DNA of 64,000 nt, taken from the NCBI GenBank assembly GCA_036365455.1, contig JAWQUS010000008.1, positions 20,753,501 to 20,817,500 of the forward strand, read 5' to 3'. Under the pieces are notes generated by a model. The model saw only the letters and a program-made list of their open reading frames with translations, was not told the origin of the DNA and made no database searches. Made by a program: the position numbers and the translations under genes. This DNA comes from Macrosoma leucophasiata (lineage: Eukaryota; Arthropoda; Insecta; Lepidoptera; Hedylidae). Positions 32,701 to 42,525 of the stretch are shown one piece after another; within the stretch, counting starts at the first letter, position 1; each line of letters starts with the position of its first letter.

Positions 32701-33324
32701 GTTTTTACGTGATTAAGCAAGAAAAAAACCTTCAAACTTTCATATTTAGTATATCAAATGATAGGTATAATGTACTGAATGAAATTTCGCACACAGGTAG
32801 GCCATGACCTAGATATCTATACTTATAATAAAACAGTAAAATCCGCGTGTCTGTATATTGTATATATTTACGAAAAACCAATTGGGGGCGCAGTTAAAAT
32901 AGTATTAGAACACTTTTAAATGATTTTTTTTTCTGTCTGTTTGTCCCTTTGTCCATCTCCAATCTCCGAAGATACAGGACGGATTCGAATGAAACTTTTT
33001 GTGGTGTATAGATACTAAGCCTGGCCAACATTTAGGCTACTTTTTACTGTGGGAAAATCACTAATTCCCACGGGAATCTCTACATTTAATTTCATTTTTC
33101 TATACAAATGGTCCGTATCTATCAAACCTTTGACACATTATTTCATTGTGAGGCAATACGAAGTTTGCCGGGTCAGTTAGTTAACAAATAAGATTCTTTA
33201 GTGGAGGTAAATGTCCATTGTAAAGATTTAGCCGGAAGCTTATACCTATTAAATATTTGTAAAATATGTTATAAAATATCTTCGGTACGAAACAAAATAT
33301 TCAAGACAGTGAAATTAGCGCATC

Positions 33325-33602
33325 ACTCACGCAGGCGCGTTATTCGTCATCTCGCACGACAAAGAAACGCAAGATCGGGCGACTTGACACCTTTTGAATT
33401 TAAATAATATTTCTGTCGTCAACTCGCCCGACCATAAAATTGTGAAGTAACTATGTACAGTCAACTACAAAAATCGTTATCTGGCTGTGCTTTGTATGAG
33501 CGTGCGAGTTGACGACAGAAGTATAAGGTAAAATCTAAAGGTGCCAAGTTGCCCGATCGTGCGAATTTTTGTCGTGCGAGATGACGAATAACTCACGCAG
33601 GC
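33325..33602. mobile_element. Foldback element flanked by 12-bp direct repeats
   Basis: TATTCGTCATCTCGCACGAC is at the left and its inverse at the right. The arms continue through GATCGGGC..CTTGACACC and GTCGTCAACTCGC for about 90 bp each. ACTCACGCAGGC flanks the element at 33325-33336 and 33591-33602, a probable target duplication, unusually long for a DNA element. Confidence 0.75.
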
Positions 33603-33654
33603 AGCCTCTCTACATCAATACCAACAACATTTTGGTATACAACTATTTAAAATT

Positions 33655-34085
33655 AATAACGTAACTTCACGACTGTAATCTCCGAAGGGGTAGGCAGAGG
33701 TAAATGTTTGTATGTATCTTCACGCCAGGTCCCTAACGGGGTAGGCAGAGAGTGTAGAGCGCCAGATATCCCGGTCCTGACTCGTGCCACGAAAATGAGA
33801 GGTAAATGTATGCATTGAAGCATACATACAAACACCCACGATTCGCCGGTTAAGTTTTTGGCCCATGTAACAGGTGGCGAGCCTTGTTGATATCTCCGGG
33901 TACAATACCAAAGTTACTAGTACCTCGGTACTAGGAAATTTCCAGAAAATGGAAAAGTCCCAATAGAACCAGAGATAAAGGCCTTTACACCATTATCTAT
34001 GATAACTCCCTAGCCGGGAATCGAACCCAGGACCTCAGCGTAGTAGAAGTGGCCTGCTACCAATAGGCTACCGAGGCAGTTAAAG
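33655..34085 (-). mobile_element. SINE-B copy carrying a 90-bp LINE insertion
   Basis: SINE-B in antisense runs from GTAACTTCACGACTG to the A box at about 34070. It is interrupted by 33708-33797, the last 90 bp of the LINE family also in antisense (GTATCTTCACGCCAGGTCCC). AGAGGTAAATGT is duplicated at 33696-33707 and 33798-33809. The SINE and LINE tails therefore lie side by side. Confidence 0.88.
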
Positions 34086-34371
34086 TTTTTAAAAATTTAA
34101 ATTTGCTATACAAAAAAAAATAATATCTTGCCTCTGAACTGGCATTTACTGAGAGCGTAGCCAAGCACGCCACGCACGTTGTCTAGGTAAAATATTGCCA
34201 CGTACAGCTGAGAGCCGGGTTGCGAGGTGACAGCGCGCACGCGTGTCGCAGCGCCTGCAACGGCAATGCTCTATTGAACTTTTGAAAACTTTTTATTTTT
34301 ATTTTGTGTTATATATAAAGATTTGTAAATTAACCCTGTATATAAAAATCAATTATGAAGTTCGCCGGGCA

Positions 34372-34690
34372 GTGGTGGATTTACCAGCAGGCTGAGTAGG
34401 CAGGCTGGAGCCTAGGGCGGCAAATTTTAAGGGGCTGCAGAATTAGTTCATTTTTTTAAAATTTCTGTTTACAAAATTACTGTTAAAATTATCAAGGCTC
34501 AGATCATAGTTCCCAATGATTCTAACCATAGAAAAAAAGTTGCTTACTTCAACTTCAGGATAATGAAGCATAAAACATAAAGTTGTAATTTTATTGATAG
34601 AAAATATACCTAATTGATATGATTGTAAACTACGATATCAAAATATAGGGGAGGCAAAAATAATAGCCTAACGGCTAGTCGCCGGGTCAG
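34372..34690. mobile_element. hAT-like remnant (CAGTGGTGGATTTACC end)
   Basis: GGGCAGTGGTGGATTTACC, then TGAGTAGGCAGGCTGGAGCC and GGGCGGCAAATTTTAAGGGG, resembles the terminus of hAT-type elements common in insects. I could not define the far end; repeat debris continues to about 34690. Confidence 0.4.
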
Positions 34691-34892
34691 CTACTTTCTG
34701 ATTTAATAATATTTTTTTTATCATATTTCCAATTATTATTGGATTGTGAAGGGAAAACAGTAGGTACTTATTCCTTTTTACGACAATTGCCTCAACGGAG
34801 GGCTTTTTTTTATATAGAGGATATAGAGTATACTACAATATAATTTCGTTTTCGAAGTGTCGTTTGAAATTCAACAGAAGAGAATTTATGTA

Positions 34893-34930
34893 TTGAATAT
34901 ATGTACATAATAATATGTACATATATTCAA
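34893..34930. repeat. 16-bp perfect inverted repeat
   Basis: TTGAATATATGTACAT at 34893-34908 and its exact inverse at 34915-34930 are separated by six bases. It is AT-rich, with no known element around it. Confidence 0.7.
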
Positions 34931-37389
34931 GTTCGGTAGGTAAGTAGGTCGCTAAGCATTGCAGGTCGAGACAATCAGTCAAATCGATGGCGCGTATAAA
35001 ACGACGCAGTGACATGTACAAACTAAGATAGGTACAACGCTTTTGAGTAACTTCTACATGTGGACATACACTATTTACTTGAGATAGCCTAAAAACTCAA
35101 ATTTTGACCTTGAGCTTGAACTAAGTGAAAGTCAATCGACATTCAAATTTCAGCGTTTAATTATTAGTAAGTAGCAGGTAAATAGCAGGTAACATACAGG
35201 GAAATAGCACTCTGATATCAAAGGTGCGATGTTGGATATCATAGTTTCGTAATGTATTTTTTTTAATTAGTTGAGTGTTCGGCTTTCAAAAAGAATAAGT
35301 TGCACTTGACCGGTTTTTGTGTAGTCAGTCCGTATACTGTACGTATAATGTGTATAATCTATACACTTCAATCGTCACTGAACTGCACGTTCTTTAGCCA
35401 CCATCAATACATAAAAAAACGGTATGTACAAAGTTTGACATAACTACTTCAGGTTATTAGTGTTGGTAATAAATCCGCCAATAGAGTATGTACATTTCTA
35501 TAACCGATCACGAACTACCGTCCTATGAACTAGGTCTCGAGCACTCGAGCGGCATCCGAAGGCAATGCAAAACTTATTAAGTAGGTATAAGAGCGAGTCA
35601 AAATTATGTAAGCGTGGTTTAGTCAATTACTGTTCGTGTCGCGATTGCGAACTTCACTGTGATGTAAACAACTGAAATGTACCTACCTAAAACTAACGTA
35701 TGTATGCAATTTTGATGGCATCTGGCTTCATTTGATGTACAGAAAATAAATAATCTACCCTAAAAGTGAAATAATATTTAAGTTACCACATTTTATCCAA
35801 AATAAATATTTCTTTATATTGCAAATTAAAAACAGCACAGAGCAATGTTTAATAATATTTTTACTCATAAAAGAATGTTGAAATGTGAAATACCTATGTA
35901 TTTACCTGACTAGATGTAGATGACTATTTTGATATTGGGGTAATATTTACGTCACAATTTTTCATACCTAAGTGCTCATGAGTAAAGTGCAATTGGGAGC
36001 ATAAAAATACAAGTTCTTTTAAGTTCGATTCTCACTCACAACAACTCAAACAGAATAAACAATGAAATTAAAAACCTTTGAATGTTATTGATAAATACTT
36101 ATTTTTTAATTTTTGCTAATTTCTATAATTTATACTTTTTCTTCAAGGGCTATATGACTCTACATTTATAATAAATACTTAATACAACTTACTCCACGTG
36201 ACACACTGAACTTAACTAGGTATGTAGTTAAATCGAAGTTTATGCAATTTGAATTCTTAATATTCATTCAGTTTTTAACAGACTTCAAAAAGGAGGAAGT
36301 TCTCAATTCGACCCGTATGTTTTTTTAAAATTTTATTATATACTATCTGACAAGTGTAACTCTACTCCAAACTTTGAAAAAATAGGTCAGGCTCATCAAC
36401 AACTTGTTAACGTGTAGCCCTACCTACCCTAACCTACTTATATGATAATTATTTAAATATTTTATTCTCAATTGGACCTCGAAGGGGTAAGGATTTATGA
36501 CGAAAATAAATAGCTAATTCATATTTTAAATCTGGTTGAATAAGCATTTGATTTTCACTGGTTTCGGTCAACTCATTGTTAGATCTAGAATGTACATTTA
36601 AGGGGAAAAATGTTTGCTTAACTTGAATCAGCCGGCTTTATCAATGTCGGTAAACAAAGTAAAAAGTAAAATATGCCGCAATTCGAAAAAACTTGGACGA
36701 TATTCAGAAAAACTTCATGAAAATAAGTATGGGATTCAGGGTCTGTTAGTTAGTCTATAATCTATGATAAGGAGCGCGATGTTTGACGCTCTACGCATTT
36801 TGACTGCCTACCTTATTTAAGGACTTGAGAAAACTCAAAGGAGAATGATACTGTTCCATACATTTCTGGTCCCAGGTAACACTGTACAAATTATGTTATT
36901 TTACAGGGCATTTTCAATTGCCAGCAATTGAAGTATATTATTTATGACTAGCTGTGCCCGCAACTTTGGAGTAGTGGCTTTGGGACTTTGGGCGGCGCTT
37001 TTGGGTATACATTTTGGTTAGTTTTGGATCATAAACACTTTCGGGTAGCTAAAAAAATCTACTTTGCAGTAATGCTTCTCTGTACACGATACCTATTAGA
37101 CGTATGGCCATCGGGGATAAAAGCACACGGGCTGCTAGGATTGCGAAATATTGCTATTTATGTGTTTAAACACGCATCCATCCTATGCTGAATCATATTT
37201 TCGAAAAGGCATTTTAAACTTCTATGCACAATTTTTTTATAGAAAATTATTATAAACTTTTGTAAAGTTTCAGTCAATTAGCGCTTCTAACAGATAATGC
37301 AAAATAAAATAATGATCTATGCATAATATAGGCACTCCGTAAGAGCCGGCAGAAGAGAAAAATTGAACATTAACGTTGTGCATTTTTAC
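34931..37389. other. Intergenic or 5' intronic DNA, little recognised
   Basis: If the distal 5' exon at 39290 is real, this is part of the first intron of the CRAL-TRIO gene. A repeat fragment at 36278-36330 matches 12048-12110, and a degraded GCTGTGCCCGC block is at 36950. Otherwise nothing is supported. Confidence 0.35.
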
Positions 37390-37832
37390 CCACTAATACC
37401 AAACACCACCACCACCATCCTCACCACCACCACTATCACCACCACCACTGTCATTACCACCACCGCCACCACCGCCACTACTACAATCGCCACCAACGCC
37501 ATCAACGCCATCACCATCACCAAACACCTACGCTACCAATGCCACCAATGATACAAACGCCACCAAAACCACCACCACCACCACAACTAATGCCACCATC
37601 GCCTCCAAAACTACCAACAACACCACCGACGTCACCAACGCCATTGGTGGCTTCCAATCGCCACTAATAACCACCGCCAGCACCACTAACGCCACCAATA
37701 CCACCACCAAAGTCACCAACAACACCTATGCCACCAACGACACCAACGCTACCACCAACACCACCACCATTACCAACACCACCAATGTCACCAACACCAC
37801 TAATGCCACCACCACCACCACCATCACCATCA
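37390..37832. repeat. Degenerate ACC trinucleotide tract, about 440 bp
   Basis: Almost unbroken ACC/CAC triplets with frequent GCC, ATC, AAC and ACT variants, keeping a three-base rhythm throughout. Translating either strand yields low-complexity Thr-, Ala/Val- or Gly-rich strings with no start context or splice signal, so I do not call a gene. Confidence 0.8.
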
Positions 37833-39289
37833 TCATAATTACATCCGGAAGACGTCCATCCATCTCCGCTGGACAAAGCCTTTCCCGAAGATGCTCCTAA
37901 AAGTGTTGTGCGTCATAAGGAAAGAATACGCCATAATTGCCACGCTTGGCATCCTGAATGGTGATCATAATTTGTGAAAATTTTAGCTTTCTAGCTATCA
38001 CTATTTATGAGATACAGCCTGGTGACTGACAGACGGATGTATGGACAGACAGGCAGACAGTGGAGGATTAGAAATAGGGTCCGTTTTTACCTTTTAGATA
38101 CGGAACCCTTAAAAATACAGAATATAGATACAGAATAGTTTAAAAATATTCGATATATTTTTTTTAAATTGTCGTAACTTTTTTATTTCTGAACCGATTG
38201 ACATGAAACAAACACTAAATGTTAAGTGAAACTTACCACAATATATTAGTGAAAACTGCAAATCGAATAAGCCGTTTCTGATATTAGCGTGCACAAACAC
38301 ACAGACAAACAGACATTTTTCCGGGATAAAAAGTACCCAGTGTTGTGCGCCAAAGGTTAAAGTATAAGTATACCAAGTTTCATCGTAATCGGACCGGTAG
38401 ATTTTGTGTGATGCTTGAACAAACAGACAGACAGACAGACAGACAAAAAATTTTCTAATCACATATTTGTGTTCGGTATCGATCTAGGAACATCCCCTGG
38501 TATTTATTTTTTCAATATTTTCAATGTACAGAATTTACACATCTAGGTTGGGTTAGACTGCAAATTGTTAACTTTATAACAAAATGTATACTGTGCGATG
38601 GGTTATCTAGTTACGATTTGCGGGCCCAAAATTAGCCGTCTGCTTTACATTATATATATCAACATGCAGGTACATAAAAAGAACTGATACAAAGTTGGCA
38701 ATAAAGTAAATGAATTTTACAAAACAATGCGGGGTTAGATTTCGTCACAAGTCTGAGGATAGGCATCCTAGAAATTAAGTCACGAAATATCAGCTAAGGT
38801 TAGCTATATATATATTTATTGCAAAAAGAAAATGATAACCAAGTACGAGTTTTGTAAAACTTTTTTAATTAATATAAAATTATGAACATTTTCTCATTGA
38901 GCTACCTACCATTCTCCGATTTTAAACAGTTCTGACATTTGGGATTCACTGGTTTTTTTCACTTAATATTTGATAATTACGATTATTATAATTTACAAGA
39001 TTTTCTTGATTTATTTAAGTAATTAAAACATATACCCAAACATAATCACAATCTACATAAATTACAGTTCTGGTAATGATAATACGATGTTTTAAATTAT
39101 TTAAAATATCACAAAAATATTCCACAAAAATTCAAACAAAAAATTAAAAACAACTAAGTACATAACGCAAAGTTATTATTTGGAAAACAGAATTAAAAAA
39201 AAATACAATCGCAGTGTTAATATTCCGTATGTTCGCAGAGCTAAACGGTGGTACAATTCTTAAAATAAATTAGGTAAATATAAACTCAC
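37833..39289. other. Repeat-derived fragments and AT-rich DNA
   Basis: Blocks GACAGACGGATG..GGTCCGTTTTTACC (38020-38110) and CAAACAGACAGACAGACAG (38410-38450) are typical ends of dispersed lepidopteran repeats. The rest to 39289 is AT-rich and unassigned. Confidence 0.4.
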
Positions 39290-39382
39290 GTGGTAAGATT
39301 GAGATATTCCGCAAAAATCTGTGGACCGCAGGCTCTACTGCGATGCAGACACCTTACACTGAGACCTACGGACTAGCACTGA
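39290..39382 (-). promoter_or_regulatory. Candidate distal promoter and non-coding first exon of the CRAL-TRIO gene
   Basis: On the - strand a strong donor ACCAC|GTGAGT lies at 39290/39289. About 90 nt upstream is an arthropod initiator TCAGT (39382-39378) in a locally GC-rich patch; a second TCAGT follows. The coding exon's acceptor directly before its ATG requires such an upstream exon, and this is the best candidate I see. No transcript evidence is available. Confidence 0.35.
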
Positions 39383-39768
39383 CCGACGCTGCGCCCGCGC
39401 ACTCTGTTTTGCTCATGTACCACAAAATGCCTCTCTGGCACGCACTTTATCACTTCGAAGCTTAGACACCTTGATATTGTTATATCTTAGAGGTGCTGGC
39501 AACATTTGGAAACAGCAATGCACCTAACAGCCAACAGTTTCAAATACATAGTTATGCGAGGATGGGCTAAAACCAGAATATTGATTTGAACTGGAACTGG
39601 ATTCAGCTGATAGGCAATGGATGAAAAAGGGAAGCTTCAGCCTGTTAGGCCTAGGTTCAGTTACTCACTGACCTTAATCGTTCGCTTCGCTGGCGGGCCA
39701 GGGTTTTATTTTATTCGTAAAACATTACGGATTAAAAAAAAGGAAAGTTTGTCAGGACTACTTTTTAC

Positions 39769-39972
39769 TGGTGGTAGGTGGTACTCCAGTGACGGAGCTC
39801 GCGGGCGTAGGCACCACCGCATTACCTAATATACTACTATAATAGTGTTCAGCACTATCGTGTTCCGGTCAGGTGGTAATGTACGGCCCTGTAATTTCCG
39901 ACACAGAGGCATAACACCTTAGGCTTCAGGAGTGGTAACGCATCTGCATTTTTGGCTGCAGTAAAAAAAAAA
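39769..39972 (+). mobile_element. SINE-A copy, internally truncated
   Basis: Begins ACTGGTGGTAGGTGGTACTC, passes CGCGGGCGTAGGCACCACC and GTAACGCATCTGCATTT, then jumps to GGCTGCAGT and an 11-A tail, so about 70 bp before the tail are missing. Confidence 0.75.
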
Positions 39973-40794
39973 ATCGCTAATAATACTTAATTGTTATTAA
40001 ATATTTACCTAATTAAAAAGTTGATAATTTTTTTTTGTTTGAATGTGTTATTGAACTACTTATTAGTAGAATTAGATTTTCCTATTTTCATCAAACCATA
40101 ATCCTGAAAAACAGAATAGAGGCTACCGATAATTAAAATTTATGGAGCGTATGTTTAAGACGGTCTTAGAAACAATAATTTCAAAAGGCACATCTAATAC
40201 CTAAAATAAAAGAACTACAAAAAGGATAAACACATACTTTAAGACATATATTATTACTTAGACATTCTCGAAATGATTTCTCAATAAACAGTTAACTAAA
40301 TCGAATGAAATGCATCATTTATTGAGTATATATGTATCAATTTCGTCTCTATATCGTTTCACAGCTATATCACATTACTTGAATGATACATTTTGAAATC
40401 GATAGATCAACCAAATGTTGGCCGCAACTGATTAAAACGCTACACTTTAATTACATAAATTAAGTAACTTATTAGATACTTGAGGTTAGGTATAACGGGT
40501 GTTAATGCAATGGTAATGTGGAACAGTTAATTGTTGAATGAGATAATTAGTATTTACATATTGATGGTATTTATTGGTAATGTTGATAGAGTCCACGACA
40601 TATCGATATTTTAAAAACAAAAATTATTTAAACCGTAGCTAATTTGAATGATTCACAATTACAAAGTTTTCATATTTCCTATTACAAAGGGCGATATTAA
40701 GTAAGTAGGTTGGTTTAGATGTTCCTAGAGCGAGCTCTAGGAAATTATAATAGAATTATTATAATTAACTAGCTGTTCTAAAGCTAGTTAAGTT

Positions 40795-41012
40795 GCAAAC
40801 TTCGTATTGCCTCACAATGCAATAATGTGACAAAGGTTTGATATATTATACGGACTATTTGTATGGGAAAATACAATAGTGATTTTTACTATTTCCCTTC
40901 AACTTTTTCATGTTTTCTTACCTTTTAAACCTTCCCTCGACTTCCGAAAATCATTCAAAACCAAAATTAGCCAAATTGGTCCATCCGTTGTCGAGTTTTA
41001 TCTCAAAATAAA
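40795..41012 (+). repeat. Dispersed repeat F, copy 2
   Basis: AAACTTCGTATTGCCTCAC through TTTTAAACCTTCCCTCGAC to CCATCCGTTGTCGAGTTTTA. It matches 31870-32080 and 47775-47970. Confidence 0.65.
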
Positions 41013-41054
41013 TCTCTCTAAATTCGACAACGATGATTAAAAGTAATCCTTAAG

Positions 41055-41290
41055 GTACGATTCCGAACTCCGCTGCACGCTACAGTGCTGCCGCCGCAGT
41101 ACTGCCGCAGCACTACTGCCGCAGCACTACTGGTCTCCATAGGTATATTTACTATAAGTTTATATGACATTACATTCCTAGCTACGCGACAAGCAGCAGC
41201 TCTGAAATATGGTGCTGCGGCAGCCTCCAGCGGCAGCACTGCAGCGGCAGCACTGTTGCGGCAGTGGAGTTCTGAATCGTACCTTTAAGC
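41055..41290. mobile_element. MITE family J, copy 2
   Basis: GGTACGATTCCGAACTCCGC and, at the right, GAGTTCTGAATCGTACC. The arms hold GCCGCAGCACTACTGCC-type runs longer than in copy 1. The centre aligns with copy 1 inverted (GGTCTCCATA..ACATTCCTAGCTACGCG) but lacks its perfect palindrome. Confidence 0.75.
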
Positions 41291-41573
41291 GGATGTTCTA
41301 ATAAAAAAATCATTGTACAAAGTCACCCAACAATAAATGATATAAAGTGCAGAAGCACAATCTGACACGCAAGCCGACACGCTTACATATTTTTGTCGTA
41401 GTCTATTTTGTTGTTACAATCGTAAATCGTTTTACCCATGCAATCGTAATTTTGCATCACTATTACGAAACTTTACAACTGTTGAACAAATAGCTACACG
41501 CATTACGTTTATATTCGAATATTTTTCATTCTTAGGATTCCGCACCTCTATAGGAAATAACGGAACCCTTAAA

Positions 41574-41790
41574 AGATTCGCCGGTTACGTGTTAACTCGT
41601 GTAACAGATGGCGAGCCTATTAACATCTCATTACCAAACTCTGAATTACTGTAAAACTTCCATAAAATGGAAAATCCCAATAGAACCAGATAAACAACAT
41701 TTCACACCTTTGTCTCTCCCCGAGCCGGGAATCGAACCCCAGCGTAACAGTAGTTACTTACTGCCACTAGACCACTGAGGTCGATAATAT
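41574..41790 (-). mobile_element. Diverged SINE-B copy
   Basis: GATTCGCCGGTTACGTG, GTAACAGATGGCGAGCC, CCCAATAGAACCAGATAA and CCGAGCCGGGAATCGAACCC keep the family order with several small deletions. The tail end is missing. Confidence 0.65.
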
Positions 41791-42011
41791 AATTTGATAA
41801 TTTATATATAAAGACGAGGAAATTCAGAAAGTTTATAATGACAGACACTTGCAGATATACGATGCAAATGTGCAATCATGTAAAGCGACAGAGGAAACCA
41901 AGACTGGTTTACCTTGACCCAATGGGCTCAGATAATATTCGATGGTGGGGTCAACAGACACTGGAAACGTGCGCTCATGTTGATTGTAATAAACATGTAA
42001 GAAGAACCATA

Positions 42012-42172
42012 ATATGTCGAGTACTGTCTGATGGTGGGTCAAAAGTCTTAGGAATCGTCGTGCATGTATGAAGAGAATGATGAATGTAGATGAGGCACGT
42101 GATGTGTGTCAGGACCGGGATATCTGGCGCTCCACATTCTCTGCCTACCTCGTTAGGGACCTGGCGTGAGTA
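42012..42172 (+). pseudogene. LINE C-terminal fragment
   Basis: From TCGAGTACTGTCTGATGGTG to GGGACCTGGCGTGAG it matches 61068-61224 closely but is frameshifted (a deleted base after GGTGG), so CRVLSDGG and the final AYLVRDLA lie in different frames. The adjacent 41830-42010 has no clear LINE match. Confidence 0.7.
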
Positions 42173-42214
42173 TACCTATATAAGAACCAATACAAATAAT
42201 TTTTGCATTTATTT

Positions 42215-42525
42215 TTAACATTTCTTTTATTTCATGAAGTGTCAAATAAGCATACAGATTACATTGATTGTAAGCAATAGGTATAGCCTAATAGGCTTTT
42301 AGCCTATAAACATCTTCATGAAACCTGAGATTTAAATTAAGATGCGTTACCACTCCCGAGGCATTAGGTGTTTGCCTCTGTGCCGGCAATCACAGAGCCG
42401 TACATTACCACCTAACCGGCAAACGATAGTGCTCAACACCACCATTTAGGGGCAAGTAGATTAGGTAATGCGGTGGTGCCTGCGCCTGCGAGGTCCGTCA
42501 CTGGAGCTCTACCACCAGTAAAATG
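42215..42525 (-). mobile_element. SINE-A copy
   Basis: Antisense copy from TTTATTTCATGAAGTGTCAA through GATGCGTTACCACTCCCGAG to GGAGCTCTACCACCAGTAAA. It is moderately diverged. A head fragment of the same family is at 43518-43566. Confidence 0.75.

Noticed and set aside
37363..37551. Thr-rich protein in the ACC tract
   Set aside because: The frame comes from the triplet repeat itself; there is no splice or start context.
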